A stretch of 64,000 nucleotides of DNA from Saccharothrix carnea. GTDB taxonomy: Bacteria; Actinomycetota; Actinomycetes; Mycobacteriales; Pseudonocardiaceae. Of this stretch, positions 27,709 to 35,985 are shown piece after piece. The position numbers and the translations under genes are program-made. Each line of letters opens with the position of its first letter. Within the stretch, counting starts at the first letter, position 1. Location: positions 34,530-98,529 of the forward strand of contig NZ_PYAX01000022.1 of NCBI RefSeq assembly GCF_003014735.1, written 5' to 3'. The notes under the pieces are model-generated. The model did not search any database, was not told the DNA's origin, and saw only the letters and a list, made by a program, of their open reading frames with translations.

Positions 27709-28716
27709 TCAGCTCCCCAACTGAGCGGAGGCGGAGAATTCTTTGCGGAATCGGTGGAACTTCTCCTCGAGCGATCGGAACCCGTCCTCCGTGAGCGGGT
27801 CCCCGGTGATCTTCTCGAACAGGGCGAGGAAGTCCGCCCGACTGGTGCCCGGTGTGATGACGACGTGGAGCCCTGCCTTGGAATTGCTGATGCGCAGGAA
27901 CTCGGCGCGTTCCATCCCGTAGACGAACGAGCCCTCCGCGAACCGCACCGTGCGCGGGTAGAGCCGGATGACGCCCGCGCTGGTGTTGCTGTAGAGGGTG
28001 AGCCAGGCGCTGTCGTCGAACAGCTCCAGCCGGTCGAGCGGCGGGTCGGACACGATCGTCAGGTCGATCCGCGAGCACCGGCCGCGGGCCAGGAACAAGC
28101 CGACCAGGCCGATGGAGATCTGCTCGCGCAGCCGTGCCGCGATCGCGTCGTAGTCGCCGTCCGCGCCTTCGTTGCGCAGCAGGTAGCGTGCCCGCCCGCT
28201 GATCGCGTCCCCGTCCCGGGGATCGGCCAGGACGGCCTTGAGCTCGCACTCCGACTGCGACAGCAGCAGCCGGCAGGCCGCGTACCTGCCCGCGAAGCCG
28301 CGGAACACGTACAGCCGGGTGCGTTCCAGGTCCTGCATCATGACCTGGTTGAACGCCGGGTCGGGCCGCGCGGTCGGCTCGAACACGTGCGTCGGGAAGA
28401 ACTCGCGGTCCAGTGCCCGGTACTCGGCGGTGAGGTCGCGCAGCGCCTTGCGGCTCTCCTCCACGACCGGGGTGACCAGCGCCCGTTGCGCGGCCGAACT
28501 GGTGATCAACGTCTGCCCGAAACCGACCACGGCGGAGATCAACGTGCCGGTGCCGACCGACGTCAGGAACGTGCGCAGCGCACCTTGGCCCATGGTGCTG
28601 GAAATGGCCAGAGCGGCGCCGGAAGTGACGACTAAGCTCAGCAGGAGCAGACCTGTTCTGGTCCAGAACAATTCCTGTAACAGGTTGCTGCGGACGCCGT
28701 TCGGCTCCGCGGACAC
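27709..28716 (-). CDS. Two-TM membrane protein with large cytoplasmic domain, unrecognised
   Basis: 335 residues. Two TM segments lie at about 19-41 and 47-70, followed by a soluble domain of about 260 residues. The segments RLYVFRGFAGRYAACRLLLSQ, ELKAVLADPRDGDAISGRARYLL, RIDLTIVSDPPLDRLELFDD and SAWLTLYSNTSAG alternate as strands and helices in a way that recalls phospholipase-D-like or nucleotide-sensing folds. No HKD motif is present, so an active PLD enzyme is unlikely. The GTG start at 28716 has a full GGAGGTGA site. It is the first gene of the cassette with the cupin and HD genes. Function unknown. Confidence 0.6.
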   Translation of the reverse strand: MSAEPNGVRSNLLQELFWTRTGLLLLSLVVTSGAALAISSTMGQGALRTFLTSVGTGTLISAVVGFGQTLITSSAAQRALVTPVVEESRKALRDLTAEYRALDREFFPTHVFEPTARPDPAFNQVMMQDLERTRLYVFRGFAGRYAACRLLLSQSECELKAVLADPRDGDAISGRARYLLRNEGADGDYDAIAARLREQISIGLVGLFLARGRCSRIDLTIVSDPPLDRLELFDDSAWLTLYSNTSAGVIRLYPRTVRFAEGSFVYGMERAEFLRISNSKAGLHVVITPGTSRADFLALFEKITGDPLTEDGFRSLEEKFHRFRKEFSASAQLGS

Positions 28717-28937
28717 GGTGTCACCTCCTTGGCGGGCACTCGAACGGCCGAATGCTCTCGGTATACGATCAAGTGCGCGGAGTTACTGTACTCGCGGGTA
28801 CGCAACGGCGATAGCGGTAATTAGTGGCACATTTGCGGATTGGTTCCTAGATCGACAGCAGCGCACCGTGATCGGCGTTGGGCCTGCTGGTGGGGCCGCG
28901 GCACGGCGCGCGGGCGTGAACCCTAAGCTCGGCAACC

Positions 28938-29528
28938 ATGCGTACTGTCGGCCGTACGGCCCTGGCTCTCGTCTCCTTGTTGTCCGCCGGTCTGGCGCTG
29001 ACCGCGTGCACCGCTAGCGACCGGCCGTCCACCCTCACCAACACCCCGTCCGCGACCGCCGCCCAGCCCGAGGCGCAGCAGCCCACCGAGGCCGACCTGC
29101 CCGAGCCGAGCGGCCCGCCGTGCGAGGTGGCGCAGTACCAGGTGACCGGCGCGGCGGGGGAGAAGCCCACGATCACCGTCCCGACCGGCTGCACCCCGCA
29201 GGACGGCCTGGTGGTCGAGGACCTGACCGAGGGCACCGGCCCGGAGATCAAGCCCGGCTCCACCGCCCAGCTGCACTACGTGCTGGCGACGTTCCGCGAC
29301 CAGCGGACCCGTGAGGCGTCCTGGGACGGCGGCGAGCCGTTCGAGCTGGAGAACATCGGCCAGGCCAGCGTCATCAAGGGCTGGAACGAGGGCCTGATCG
29401 GGCTGAAGGAGGGTGGCCGCCGGCTGCTCGTCGTGCCATCCGACAAGGGCTACCCGAACGGGCAGGGCGACATCCAGCCCGGCGAGACGCTGATCTTCGT
29501 GGTCGACGCGGTCAAGGTCCAGGGCTGA
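28938..29528 (+). CDS. FKBP-type peptidyl-prolyl isomerase lipoprotein
   Basis: 196 residues. A lipoprotein signal peptide ends in the lipobox LTAC with Cys24. A Ser/Thr/Pro/Ala-rich linker follows, then an FKBP domain at about 90-196 (GLVVEDLTEGTGPEIKPGSTAQLHYV, FELENIGQASVIKGWNEGLIGLKEGGRRLLVVPSDKGYP, IQPGETLIFVVDAVKV). It should catalyse proline cis-trans isomerisation in exported proteins at the outer face of the membrane. It is divergent from the two-TM cassette across 221 bases that include an AT-richer promoter-like stretch and a near-palindrome GTACTCGCGGGTAC. Confidence 0.92.
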   Translation: MRTVGRTALALVSLLSAGLALTACTASDRPSTLTNTPSATAAQPEAQQPTEADLPEPSGPPCEVAQYQVTGAAGEKPTITVPTGCTPQDGLVVEDLTEGTGPEIKPGSTAQLHYVLATFRDQRTREASWDGGEPFELENIGQASVIKGWNEGLIGLKEGGRRLLVVPSDKGYPNGQGDIQPGETLIFVVDAVKVQG

Positions 29529-29548
29529 GCCAAGCCACGCCGGACGAC

Positions 29549-29581
29549 GGAAGGGCGGTCCCTCGTCGGGGCCGCCCTTCC
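29549..29581. terminator. Hairpin terminator between FKBP and qor genes
   Basis: GGAAGGGCGG at 29549-29558 pairs with CCGCCCTTCC at 29572-29581, extended inward by TCCC/GGGG to a 14-pair stem with a five-base loop. The pyrimidine-rich TCTTCTCTTTCCC follows on the plus strand. It lies between convergent stops, so it can serve both. Confidence 0.85.
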
Positions 29582-29612
29582 TCTTCTCTTTCCCGTGGTT
29601 CGGTGTCGGTGA

Positions 29613-30584
29613 TCAGGGCACGAGCAGCAGCTTGCCGGTCGTGCGGCGGCCTTCCAGGTCCTCGTGGGCCTTCCGCGCGTCGGCCAACGGGTAGCGCCCG
29701 CCGACCCGCACGGACAGCGAACCGTCCACGACGGCCGCGAACAGCTCGCCGGACCGCCACTCCAGCTCCTCCCGGGTGGCCACGTGCGCGGCCAGCGACG
29801 GCCGGGTGAGGAACACCGACCCCGCCTGGTTGAGCCGCAACGGGTCCACCGGCGGCACCGCACCGCTGGACGCGCCGAACAGCGCCAGCATGCCGCGCGG
29901 CTTCAGGCTGGCCAGGCTCCCGTCGAACGTCGTCCTGCCGACGCCGTCGTACACCGCCGCGACGCCCGCGCCGCCGGTCAGCTCACGCACCTCCGGCGCG
30001 AAGTCCACCAGGTCGTACCTGATCACCTCGTCGGCACCGGCCTCGCGCGCCAGCGCCTCCTTGGCCTCGGTGGACACCGTGCCGATCACCCGCGCGCCCC
30101 GCGCCTTGGCCAACTGCACCAGCAGCAGCCCGACGCCACCGGCGGCGGCGTGCACGAGGACCGTGTCACCCTTCTGCACCGGGTACGTGGACGCGACCAG
30201 GTAGTGCGCGGTCAGGCCCTGGAGCAGCAGCGCGCCCGCCGTGTCGTCGTCCACGCCGTCCGGTACCGGCACCGCGTCCTTGACCGGCACCACGGCCTGC
30301 TGCGCGTAGCTGCCGAGGGCCTGCGCCCAGGCCACCCGGTCACCCACCGCGAAACCGGTGACGTCCGGGCCGACCGCGCTCACCCGGCCCGCGCCCTCCA
30401 GGCCCGGCCCGAACGGCAGGTCCAGCGGGTAGCGGCCCTCGCGGTGGTAGCAGTCGATGAAGTTCACCCCGGCGGCGGCCACGTCCACCAGCAGCTCGCC
30501 GGGGCCGGGCGCCTTCGCCTCGACGTCGGCGAACTCCAGCGCTTCCGGCCCACCGGTCGCGCGCACCACCACTGCCTTGGGCAT
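29613..30584 (-). CDS. qor: NADPH:quinone oxidoreductase, zeta-crystallin type
   Basis: 323 residues, zinc-independent medium-chain dehydrogenase/reductase. The N-terminal GroES-like domain has GVNFIDCYHREGRYPLDLPFGPGLEGAGRV, and the Rossmann loop is VLVHAAAGGVGLLLVQLAKARGARVIGT. The zinc ligands of alcohol dehydrogenases are absent. It reduces quinones with NADPH. The ATG at 30584 is preceded by AGGAGGA, and the extra upstream codons are not conserved. A qor gene at this place near ctaB matches mycobacterial Rv1454c. Confidence 0.93.
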   Translation of the reverse strand: MPKAVVVRATGGPEALEFADVEAKAPGPGELLVDVAAAGVNFIDCYHREGRYPLDLPFGPGLEGAGRVSAVGPDVTGFAVGDRVAWAQALGSYAQQAVVPVKDAVPVPDGVDDDTAGALLLQGLTAHYLVASTYPVQKGDTVLVHAAAGGVGLLLVQLAKARGARVIGTVSTEAKEALAREAGADEVIRYDLVDFAPEVRELTGGAGVAAVYDGVGRTTFDGSLASLKPRGMLALFGASSGAVPPVDPLRLNQAGSVFLTRPSLAAHVATREELEWRSGELFAAVVDGSLSVRVGGRYPLADARKAHEDLEGRRTTGKLLLVP

Positions 30585-30671
30585 GTGTTCGTCCTCCTGT
30601 CGCGATGTCCGTACGTCAGACGCCAACCGCCGGACCGGCCCGCCTGTTCCGCGTCCCATTCCCCGGAGCGC

Positions 30672-32294
30672 TCAGCCCCCGAGAGCGACCTTGCGCGCCA
30701 GACCGAGCGGCAACGCGCCCGCGCCCGCGATGGTGTCGTGGAAGTCGCGCAACGACCCGGTGTACTCCGACCGGATCCGCTCGATCTCCAGCGCCCCGGT
30801 CAGGTACGACGGCGCCTGCGTCGGCCACGCGCAGTACCGGTTGACCTCGCCCGCCGCCGTGCCGGGCGTGAGCGACGCCTTCGTGGTCATGAACTCCTCG
30901 GCCTCCTCGACGCCCATGTCGCCGCAGTGCAGCGCGGTGTCCACGATCATGCGCGCCGCCCGGAACAACCGCGCCTCGACGTGCGCCAGCTCCTGTGCCC
31001 GCGCGGTGGCCGCGTCACCGACGACCTCGGCGCTGAAGTAGCCGTGCTCGCGCAGCAGCTTCTCCGCGTACAGCGCCCAGCCCTCGGAGAAGTACGGCGT
31101 GCGGAACACCTTGCGCACCGGCCGGTCCTGCGCGGCCAGCCACGACAGGTGCCAGTGGTGGCCGGGGTACGCCTCGTGCACGGCGATCGTGGCCAGCTGG
31201 GCGCGCGAGTTCGTGCGCAGCCGCTGGGCGGTCTGCTCGGCGGTGAACCCGTCCGGCGGGAACGGCACGAAGAAGTGGCCCGTCCGCTGGTCGGTCAGCG
31301 GCGGCGGCGACATGTAGGAGGCCACCGACAGCACCGGCCGCTGGAACGTCGGCGAGGGCACCACCCGGCACTCCTCGCCCTCGGCGAACGTCACCAGGTC
31401 GTGCTCGACCAGGAACTCCCGCGCCCGCCGGGTCTCGGCCTCGTACTCGGCGCGCATCGCCTCCGGCGTCGGCGGGTGGTCGTCCTGGAACGACGCCATC
31501 ACCGCGTGCCAGTCGTCGGTCCCGGCCAGCTCGCGCATCTCGGCGTCCAGCTCGGCGTAGGCGGCCTTGCCCCGCTCGTGCAGCTCGGCGGCGCCGTACC
31601 CCAGCACCTCCTGCTCGCGCAGCAGCGTCGAGTACAGCTGTTCGCCCATCCGCCAGTCGCCCGCGGCACGGCCAGCGAACTCGTCCAGGAACACAGCCAG
31701 TTCGTCGAACGCCCGCGCGGCCGGTTCCGCGGCCTCGGCCAGCTCCGCGCGCAGCCCCGGGTCGGACACCTCGGCGGGCAGCGTCACGGTCAGGAACGCC
31801 CGACCGGTGCGCGCCTGGTCGGCGGCCCGCTTGACGATCTTCGGCGCGGCCAGCCCCCGGTCCAGGTTCGCCCGGCACGCGGCCAGCACGGCGGGCACCT
31901 CCGCCAGCCTCTTCACCACGCTCGCCACCAGCTCCGGCTCCGGCCGCAGCCGGTTGAGGAACGCGCTGAACAACGGGTACAGCACCGCGGTCGTGTAGGT
32001 CGACGGGTCGCGCCGCCACGCGGGCCACGTCGCCTTCGCCCGCACGCCGCGCAGCACGGCGACGACGAGGTCCCGGTCCACCGACCCCTGGAGGTCCACC
32101 GCCTCGACCGCGGCGAACCGGTCGAGCCACGCGTCCGCGCCGCGTTCGTATTCGGTGAACGCGTCCGCGCCGAACTCGCCGAGGGTGTGGTCGTGGGCGA
32201 GCGAGCCGAGCATCGCGGCACTGCCCGGGTTGCGGTCGAAGTGCCACGCGAGGAACTGTTCGACCAGGTGGGTGAGCTGTGGGGTATCTGTCAC
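30672..32294 (-). CDS. DUF885 family protein, putative zinc metallopeptidase
   Basis: 540 residues, mostly helical. The family motif HEAYPGHHWHLSW near residue 368 supplies HExxxxHH-type metal ligands, and GWALYAEKLLREHGYF further on supplies the conserved Glu. DUF885 proteins look like zincin metallopeptidases, but for most the substrate is unknown. No signal peptide is visible, so it is probably cytoplasmic. GTG start at 32294; 87 bases upstream of qor on the same strand, possibly one transcript. Confidence 0.85.
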   Translation of the reverse strand: MTDTPQLTHLVEQFLAWHFDRNPGSAAMLGSLAHDHTLGEFGADAFTEYERGADAWLDRFAAVEAVDLQGSVDRDLVVAVLRGVRAKATWPAWRRDPSTYTTAVLYPLFSAFLNRLRPEPELVASVVKRLAEVPAVLAACRANLDRGLAAPKIVKRAADQARTGRAFLTVTLPAEVSDPGLRAELAEAAEPAARAFDELAVFLDEFAGRAAGDWRMGEQLYSTLLREQEVLGYGAAELHERGKAAYAELDAEMRELAGTDDWHAVMASFQDDHPPTPEAMRAEYEAETRRAREFLVEHDLVTFAEGEECRVVPSPTFQRPVLSVASYMSPPPLTDQRTGHFFVPFPPDGFTAEQTAQRLRTNSRAQLATIAVHEAYPGHHWHLSWLAAQDRPVRKVFRTPYFSEGWALYAEKLLREHGYFSAEVVGDAATARAQELAHVEARLFRAARMIVDTALHCGDMGVEEAEEFMTTKASLTPGTAAGEVNRYCAWPTQAPSYLTGALEIERIRSEYTGSLRDFHDTIAGAGALPLGLARKVALGG

Positions 32295-32488
32295 GCCCGC
32301 AAGCTACCTCGCGACCGGGCGGTCCGGCAGGCGCCCGGAGACGTGCAGGCGCTCGCGGTCCTCGCGGGCAGGCGGAGTGTCGTTCGGGGGCCGTACCAGA
32401 ACGGGATCTACCAGGTGATGGTGCAGGAGCGGGGCCGTGAGTGCGGTCACGTGCGCGGAAGTTACCGGCAGGTTCTAGTCTGGCCGAC

Positions 32489-32776
32489 GTGGCAGAGGAC
32501 AAGAAGATCGGGCGTGCGGTGAAGACGGCGACGGCGTTCGTGGCCGCACACGGCAAGCCTTCCCGCGCGGTCGTGGAGAACGTCGGGCGGGCGGGTGCGC
32601 GGGTCGTGCTGGTCGGCGACGACGGCGCCATGGGCGACGTGGTGCTGCCGGACGTGGCGTCGGCGGAGTCCGTGATCGAGGCGGTCGCGGACCTGGAGCG
32701 GCACGAGTGGGACCGCGAGACGACGGCCGCGGTGAAGATCGGGCCGGCGCACCGGCGCAAGATGGCCGGCCGGTGA
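32489..32776 (+). CDS. Small conserved-looking protein upstream of ATP-grasp gene
   Basis: 95 residues, not recognised. The sequence alternates strands and helices (ARVVLVGDDGAMGDVVLPDVASAESVIEAVADLERHEWDRE) and ends in a basic GPAHRRKMAGR. I chose the GTG at 32489; no ribosome binding site precedes it, but a possible -10 element TAGTCT does, so translation may be leaderless. The stop overlaps the ATP-grasp start by four bases, so the two proteins are probably functionally linked. Confidence 0.65.
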   Translation: MAEDKKIGRAVKTATAFVAAHGKPSRAVVENVGRAGARVVLVGDDGAMGDVVLPDVASAESVIEAVADLERHEWDRETTAAVKIGPAHRRKMAGR

Positions 32777-33624
32777 AGGTCCTCTTCGCCACCTGCGACT
32801 CGCTGCCCACCGGAGACGGTGACGACGACGCGCTGGTCGACGCCCTCGCCGATGTCGGCGTGCACGCGTCCTGGACGACGTGGGGCGCGCCGGCCTCGGC
32901 CGACCTGGTCGTGCTGCGGTCCACCTGGGACTACCCCGAGCGGCTGCCGGAGTTCCTGGCGTGGTGCGACGCCGAGCCCGCGCTGGTGAACCCGGCGTCC
33001 GTGGTGCGGTGGAACACCGACAAGACGTACCTGGTCGAGCTCGCGCGGCACGGTGTGCCGGTGGTGCCGACTGCGGTGGCCGGGCCGGGCTTCACCGACT
33101 GGCCGGACGGCGAGTTCGTGGTGAAGCCGACCGTCGGCGCCGGGTCACGGGGCGCGCTGCGCGTCGCGGCGGGCGACCACGGGACGGCCGCCGCGCACCT
33201 GGCCGCCCTCGGCGTGCCCGCGCTCGTGCAGCCGTACCAGTCGAACGTCGACTCGGTCGGCGAGACCGCGATGGTGTTCCTGGGCGGCCTGTACTCGCAC
33301 GCGTTCACCAAGGGCGCCATGCTCACCGCGGACGCCGAGTACGACGAGTCCGGGCTCTACCTCCTGGAACGCCTGTCCGGCGCGACGCCGTCGCCCGCGC
33401 AGCGCCGGGTGGCCGAGGACGTCGTGGACGCCGCCGCCGAACTGACCGGCCTGCGCCGCGACGACTTCCTCTACGCCCGCGTCGACCTGATCCCGGGACC
33501 CGACAACGCCCCGCTGCTGCTCGAACTGGAGCTGGTCGAACCGTCGCTGGGCTTCCGCCAGACCGACGCCACCGCGCCGCTCCGGTTCGCCTCGGCCGTC
33601 CGCGCCGCCCTCTCGAAGCGCTAG
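32773..33624 (+). CDS. ATP-grasp domain enzyme (RimK/glutathione-synthetase-like)
   Basis: 283 residues. The ATP-grasp features are VVRWNTDKTYLVELARHGVPVVPT (lid entry), FVVKPTVGAGSRGA (ATP-binding Lys and glycine loop), VQPYQSNVDSVGETAMVF, and YARVDLIPGPDNAPLLLELELVEPSLGF carrying the Mg ligands (LELELVEPS). ATP-grasp enzymes join a carboxylate to an amine or thiol through an acyl phosphate; the substrate here is unknown. The GTG start overlaps the preceding small gene by four bases, and a strong terminator follows. Confidence 0.88.
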   Translation: MKVLFATCDSLPTGDGDDDALVDALADVGVHASWTTWGAPASADLVVLRSTWDYPERLPEFLAWCDAEPALVNPASVVRWNTDKTYLVELARHGVPVVPTAVAGPGFTDWPDGEFVVKPTVGAGSRGALRVAAGDHGTAAAHLAALGVPALVQPYQSNVDSVGETAMVFLGGLYSHAFTKGAMLTADAEYDESGLYLLERLSGATPSPAQRRVAEDVVDAAAELTGLRRDDFLYARVDLIPGPDNAPLLLELELVEPSLGFRQTDATAPLRFASAVRAALSKR

Positions 33625-33629
33625 GAACG

Positions 33630-33662
33630 CGGAACGCCGGAGCCGAGCGCTCCGGCGTTCCG
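33630..33662. terminator. Hairpin terminator between ATP-grasp and symporter genes
   Basis: GGAACGCCGGAGC at 33631-33643 pairs perfectly with GCTCCGGCGTTCC at 33649-33661, plus one closing C-G pair. The loop has five bases. It lies six bases after one stop and six before the convergent stop, so it serves both genes. Confidence 0.88.
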
Positions 33663-33667
33663 ACGCG

Positions 33668-35242
33668 TCACTTCAGCCCCGAGCCGATGCCGGTCAGCGA
33701 CCGGACCTCCATCTCGGCCTGCTTGACCGGGTCGGCCTTCTCCCGGCTGAGGATCGTGCCCAGGTAGCCGCACAGGAACGAGAACGGGATCGACACCAGG
33801 CCCGGGTTGCTCAGCGGGAACCAGGCGAAGTCGACGTCCGGGAAGATCGACGACTTCGCGCCGGACACGGCGGGGGAGAACGCCAGCAGGAAGATGCACG
33901 ACCCGAGCCCGCCGTAGATCGACCACAGCGTGCCCGGCGTGTTGAACCGCTTCCAGAACATCGAGTAGATGATCGTGGACAGGTTCGCCGACGCCGCCAG
34001 CGCGAACGCCAGCGCCACCAGGAACGCCACGTTCTGCCCGTTCGCCGCGATACCGCCGACGATCGCCAGCAGACCGACGGCGACCGCGGTCAGCCGGGCG
34101 ACCCGCACCTCCGACCGCGGGTCGGCCTGGCCGCGCTTGATCACGTTCGCGTACACGTCGTGCGCGAACGACGCCGACGCCGTGAGCGTCAGACCGGCCA
34201 CCACCGCCAGGATCGTCGCGAACGCCACCGCGCTCACCACGCCCAGCAGCACCGCGCCGCCGACCTCGTAGGCCAGCAGCGGCGCGGCCGAGTTCTCGCC
34301 GCCGGGTGCCGCCGCGATCTCCTTCGAGCCGACCAGCGCCAGCGCGCCGAAGCCGATCACCAGCGTGCACAGGTAGAAGGTGGCCATCATCCACGTCGCC
34401 CACACCACCGAACGGCGCGCCTCGCGGGCGTTCGGCACGGTGTAGAACCGCATCAGCACGTGCGGCAGCGACGCCGTGCCGAGCACCAGTGCCAGCGCCA
34501 GCGAGAGGAAGTCCAACTGGCTGGTCGGGTTGCCGCCGTACCGCACGCCCGGCTCCAGCACCTCCGGCCCGAGCGGGGTGTTGCGCGACGCCGTCTCCAG
34601 GATCGCGGACAGGCTGAAGCCGAACTTGCCGAGCAGGAACACCGACAGCAGGGTCACGCACATGATCAGGAAGACGGCCTTGATGATCTGCACCCACGTG
34701 GTGCCCTTCATGCCGCCGACCAGCACGTACAGCACCATCACGATGCCCACCACGGCGATGATCACCGCCTGGCCGACCTTGCTGTGCACGTCCAGCAGCA
34801 GCGCCATCAGCGCGCCCGCGCCCGCCATCTGCGCGATCATGTAGAACAGCGAGATCACCAGCGTCACGTTGGCCGCCGCGGCGCGCACCGGGCGCTGCCT
34901 CATCCGGAACGCCAGCACGTCGCCGAGGGTGAACCGGCCGGTGTTGCGCAGCCGCTCCGAGATGATCATCAGGCCGAGCAGCCAGGACACGACCCAGCCG
35001 ATCGAGTAGAGGAACCCGTCGTAGCCGTTGACCGCGATGCTGCCGGAGATGCCGAGGAACGAGGCGGCGGACAGGAAGTCACCCGACAGCGCGATCCCGT
35101 TCTGCGGCCCGGTGAAGCTGCTGCCCGCGGCGTAGTAGTCCGACGCGGTGGCGTTGCGGCTGCCCGCCCGGTACACGATGTAGAGGGTGATCAACACGAA
35201 GACGCCGAAGACGCCGAGGTTGATCGCGGTGTTGCCGCCCAT
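33668..35242 (-). CDS. Sodium:solute symporter (acetate/monocarboxylate permease type)
   Basis: 524 residues with about 13 TM helices, SSS family. GSRNATASDYYAAGSSFTGPQNGIALSGDFLSAASFLG matches ActP-type cation/acetate symporters. SLPHVLMRFYTVPNAREARRSVVWA and TLTASASFAHDVYANVIKRG are further signatures. It should take up acetate or a related short acid with Na+. The ATG start at 35242 shares one base with the stop of the upstream DUF485 gene, the usual partner of ActP (yjcH-actP arrangement). Confidence 0.92.
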   Translation of the reverse strand: MGGNTAINLGVFGVFVLITLYIVYRAGSRNATASDYYAAGSSFTGPQNGIALSGDFLSAASFLGISGSIAVNGYDGFLYSIGWVVSWLLGLMIISERLRNTGRFTLGDVLAFRMRQRPVRAAAANVTLVISLFYMIAQMAGAGALMALLLDVHSKVGQAVIIAVVGIVMVLYVLVGGMKGTTWVQIIKAVFLIMCVTLLSVFLLGKFGFSLSAILETASRNTPLGPEVLEPGVRYGGNPTSQLDFLSLALALVLGTASLPHVLMRFYTVPNAREARRSVVWATWMMATFYLCTLVIGFGALALVGSKEIAAAPGGENSAAPLLAYEVGGAVLLGVVSAVAFATILAVVAGLTLTASASFAHDVYANVIKRGQADPRSEVRVARLTAVAVGLLAIVGGIAANGQNVAFLVALAFALAASANLSTIIYSMFWKRFNTPGTLWSIYGGLGSCIFLLAFSPAVSGAKSSIFPDVDFAWFPLSNPGLVSIPFSFLCGYLGTILSREKADPVKQAEMEVRSLTGIGSGLK

Positions 35243-35658
35243 CAGGCCTGGTCCTCCGCGGTGAGCGAGCGGACGGCGCGCACCTGCGGGTCCAGCTTGC
35301 GCCGCGCGTAGCGCGCGTACGCCAGGGTCAGCGCGATGGTCGTGACGAACTGCAGCAGCCCGAACAGCAGGCCGAGGTTGATCACGCCCCACACGGGCGT
35401 GCCCATGAAGTCCGGCGCGTACGCCGACAGCGCGACGTAACCCAGGTACCACAGCAGGAACCCGCACGTGGCGGGTACCACGAAGATCGTTATGCGGCGG
35501 CGGAGCTCGCGGAAATCGGCGCTCGCCTGTAGCGCGACGAAGTCCGGCTCGCCCGCTTCGTCGACCAACAGGCTTGAACCGGGGTCGTCGAAAGTGGCGA
35601 AGCCGCGCCCGCCGCGGGCGGGTCCGGAATCCGTCGGAGGCAGGATCGCCTTCGTCAT
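35242..35658 (-). CDS. DUF485 membrane protein, symporter partner
   Basis: 138 residues. Two TM helices lie at about 58-80 and 91-115, with SADFRELRRRITIFVVPATCGFLLWYLGYVALSAYAPDFM matching DUF485 (YjcH). The N-terminal 45 residues are unstructured and family-specific. It probably assists or regulates the downstream ActP-like symporter. I chose the ATG at 35658 because GGAGG ends four bases before it; a TTG lies one codon upstream. Confidence 0.88.
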   Translation of the reverse strand: MTKAILPPTDSGPARGGRGFATFDDPGSSLLVDEAGEPDFVALQASADFRELRRRITIFVVPATCGFLLWYLGYVALSAYAPDFMGTPVWGVINLGLLFGLLQFVTTIALTLAYARYARRKLDPQVRAVRSLTAEDQA

Positions 35659-35985
35659 CAATCCTCCACGGGGATTTGCCGCGCACGCTCCAGGCGCGGG
35701 CCGGCGGCGAGCGCTCAGCGTAACCGCGATGCGCCGCCAGTCAACGACATGACGCCAACGGTCGTGTCACCGCTGCTCAGTCGATGCCGGACCGTTGTCT
35801 CGATAGGCGTCGGACGCACCCCGGGTCGTCACGCTGCGCCGATCGGATGAGGACCTACCGCAAGGTCGTTGTCCCACGCCTGTCCACCACCTACTATCCG
35901 CCCAGCAACATCCACGTTCGTCGGTCATCAATACGTCGACGTCGTTCAACTTCGAAACAACTACGGACTTTCCGGGGCTTGTCTG
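35659..35985. promoter_or_regulatory. Divergent control region between symporter and conservon operons
   Basis: 327 bases without a gene. The part nearest the conservon is less GC-rich (CCACCTACTATCCGC, CGAAACAACTACGGAC) and carries the perfect palindrome ACGTCGACGT at 35933-35942. Promoters for both directions must lie here, but I cannot place -35/-10 boxes with confidence. Confidence 0.45.

Noticed and set aside
27709..28716. Active phospholipase D
   Set aside because: The fold pattern is suggestive, but no HxKxxxxD motif is present.
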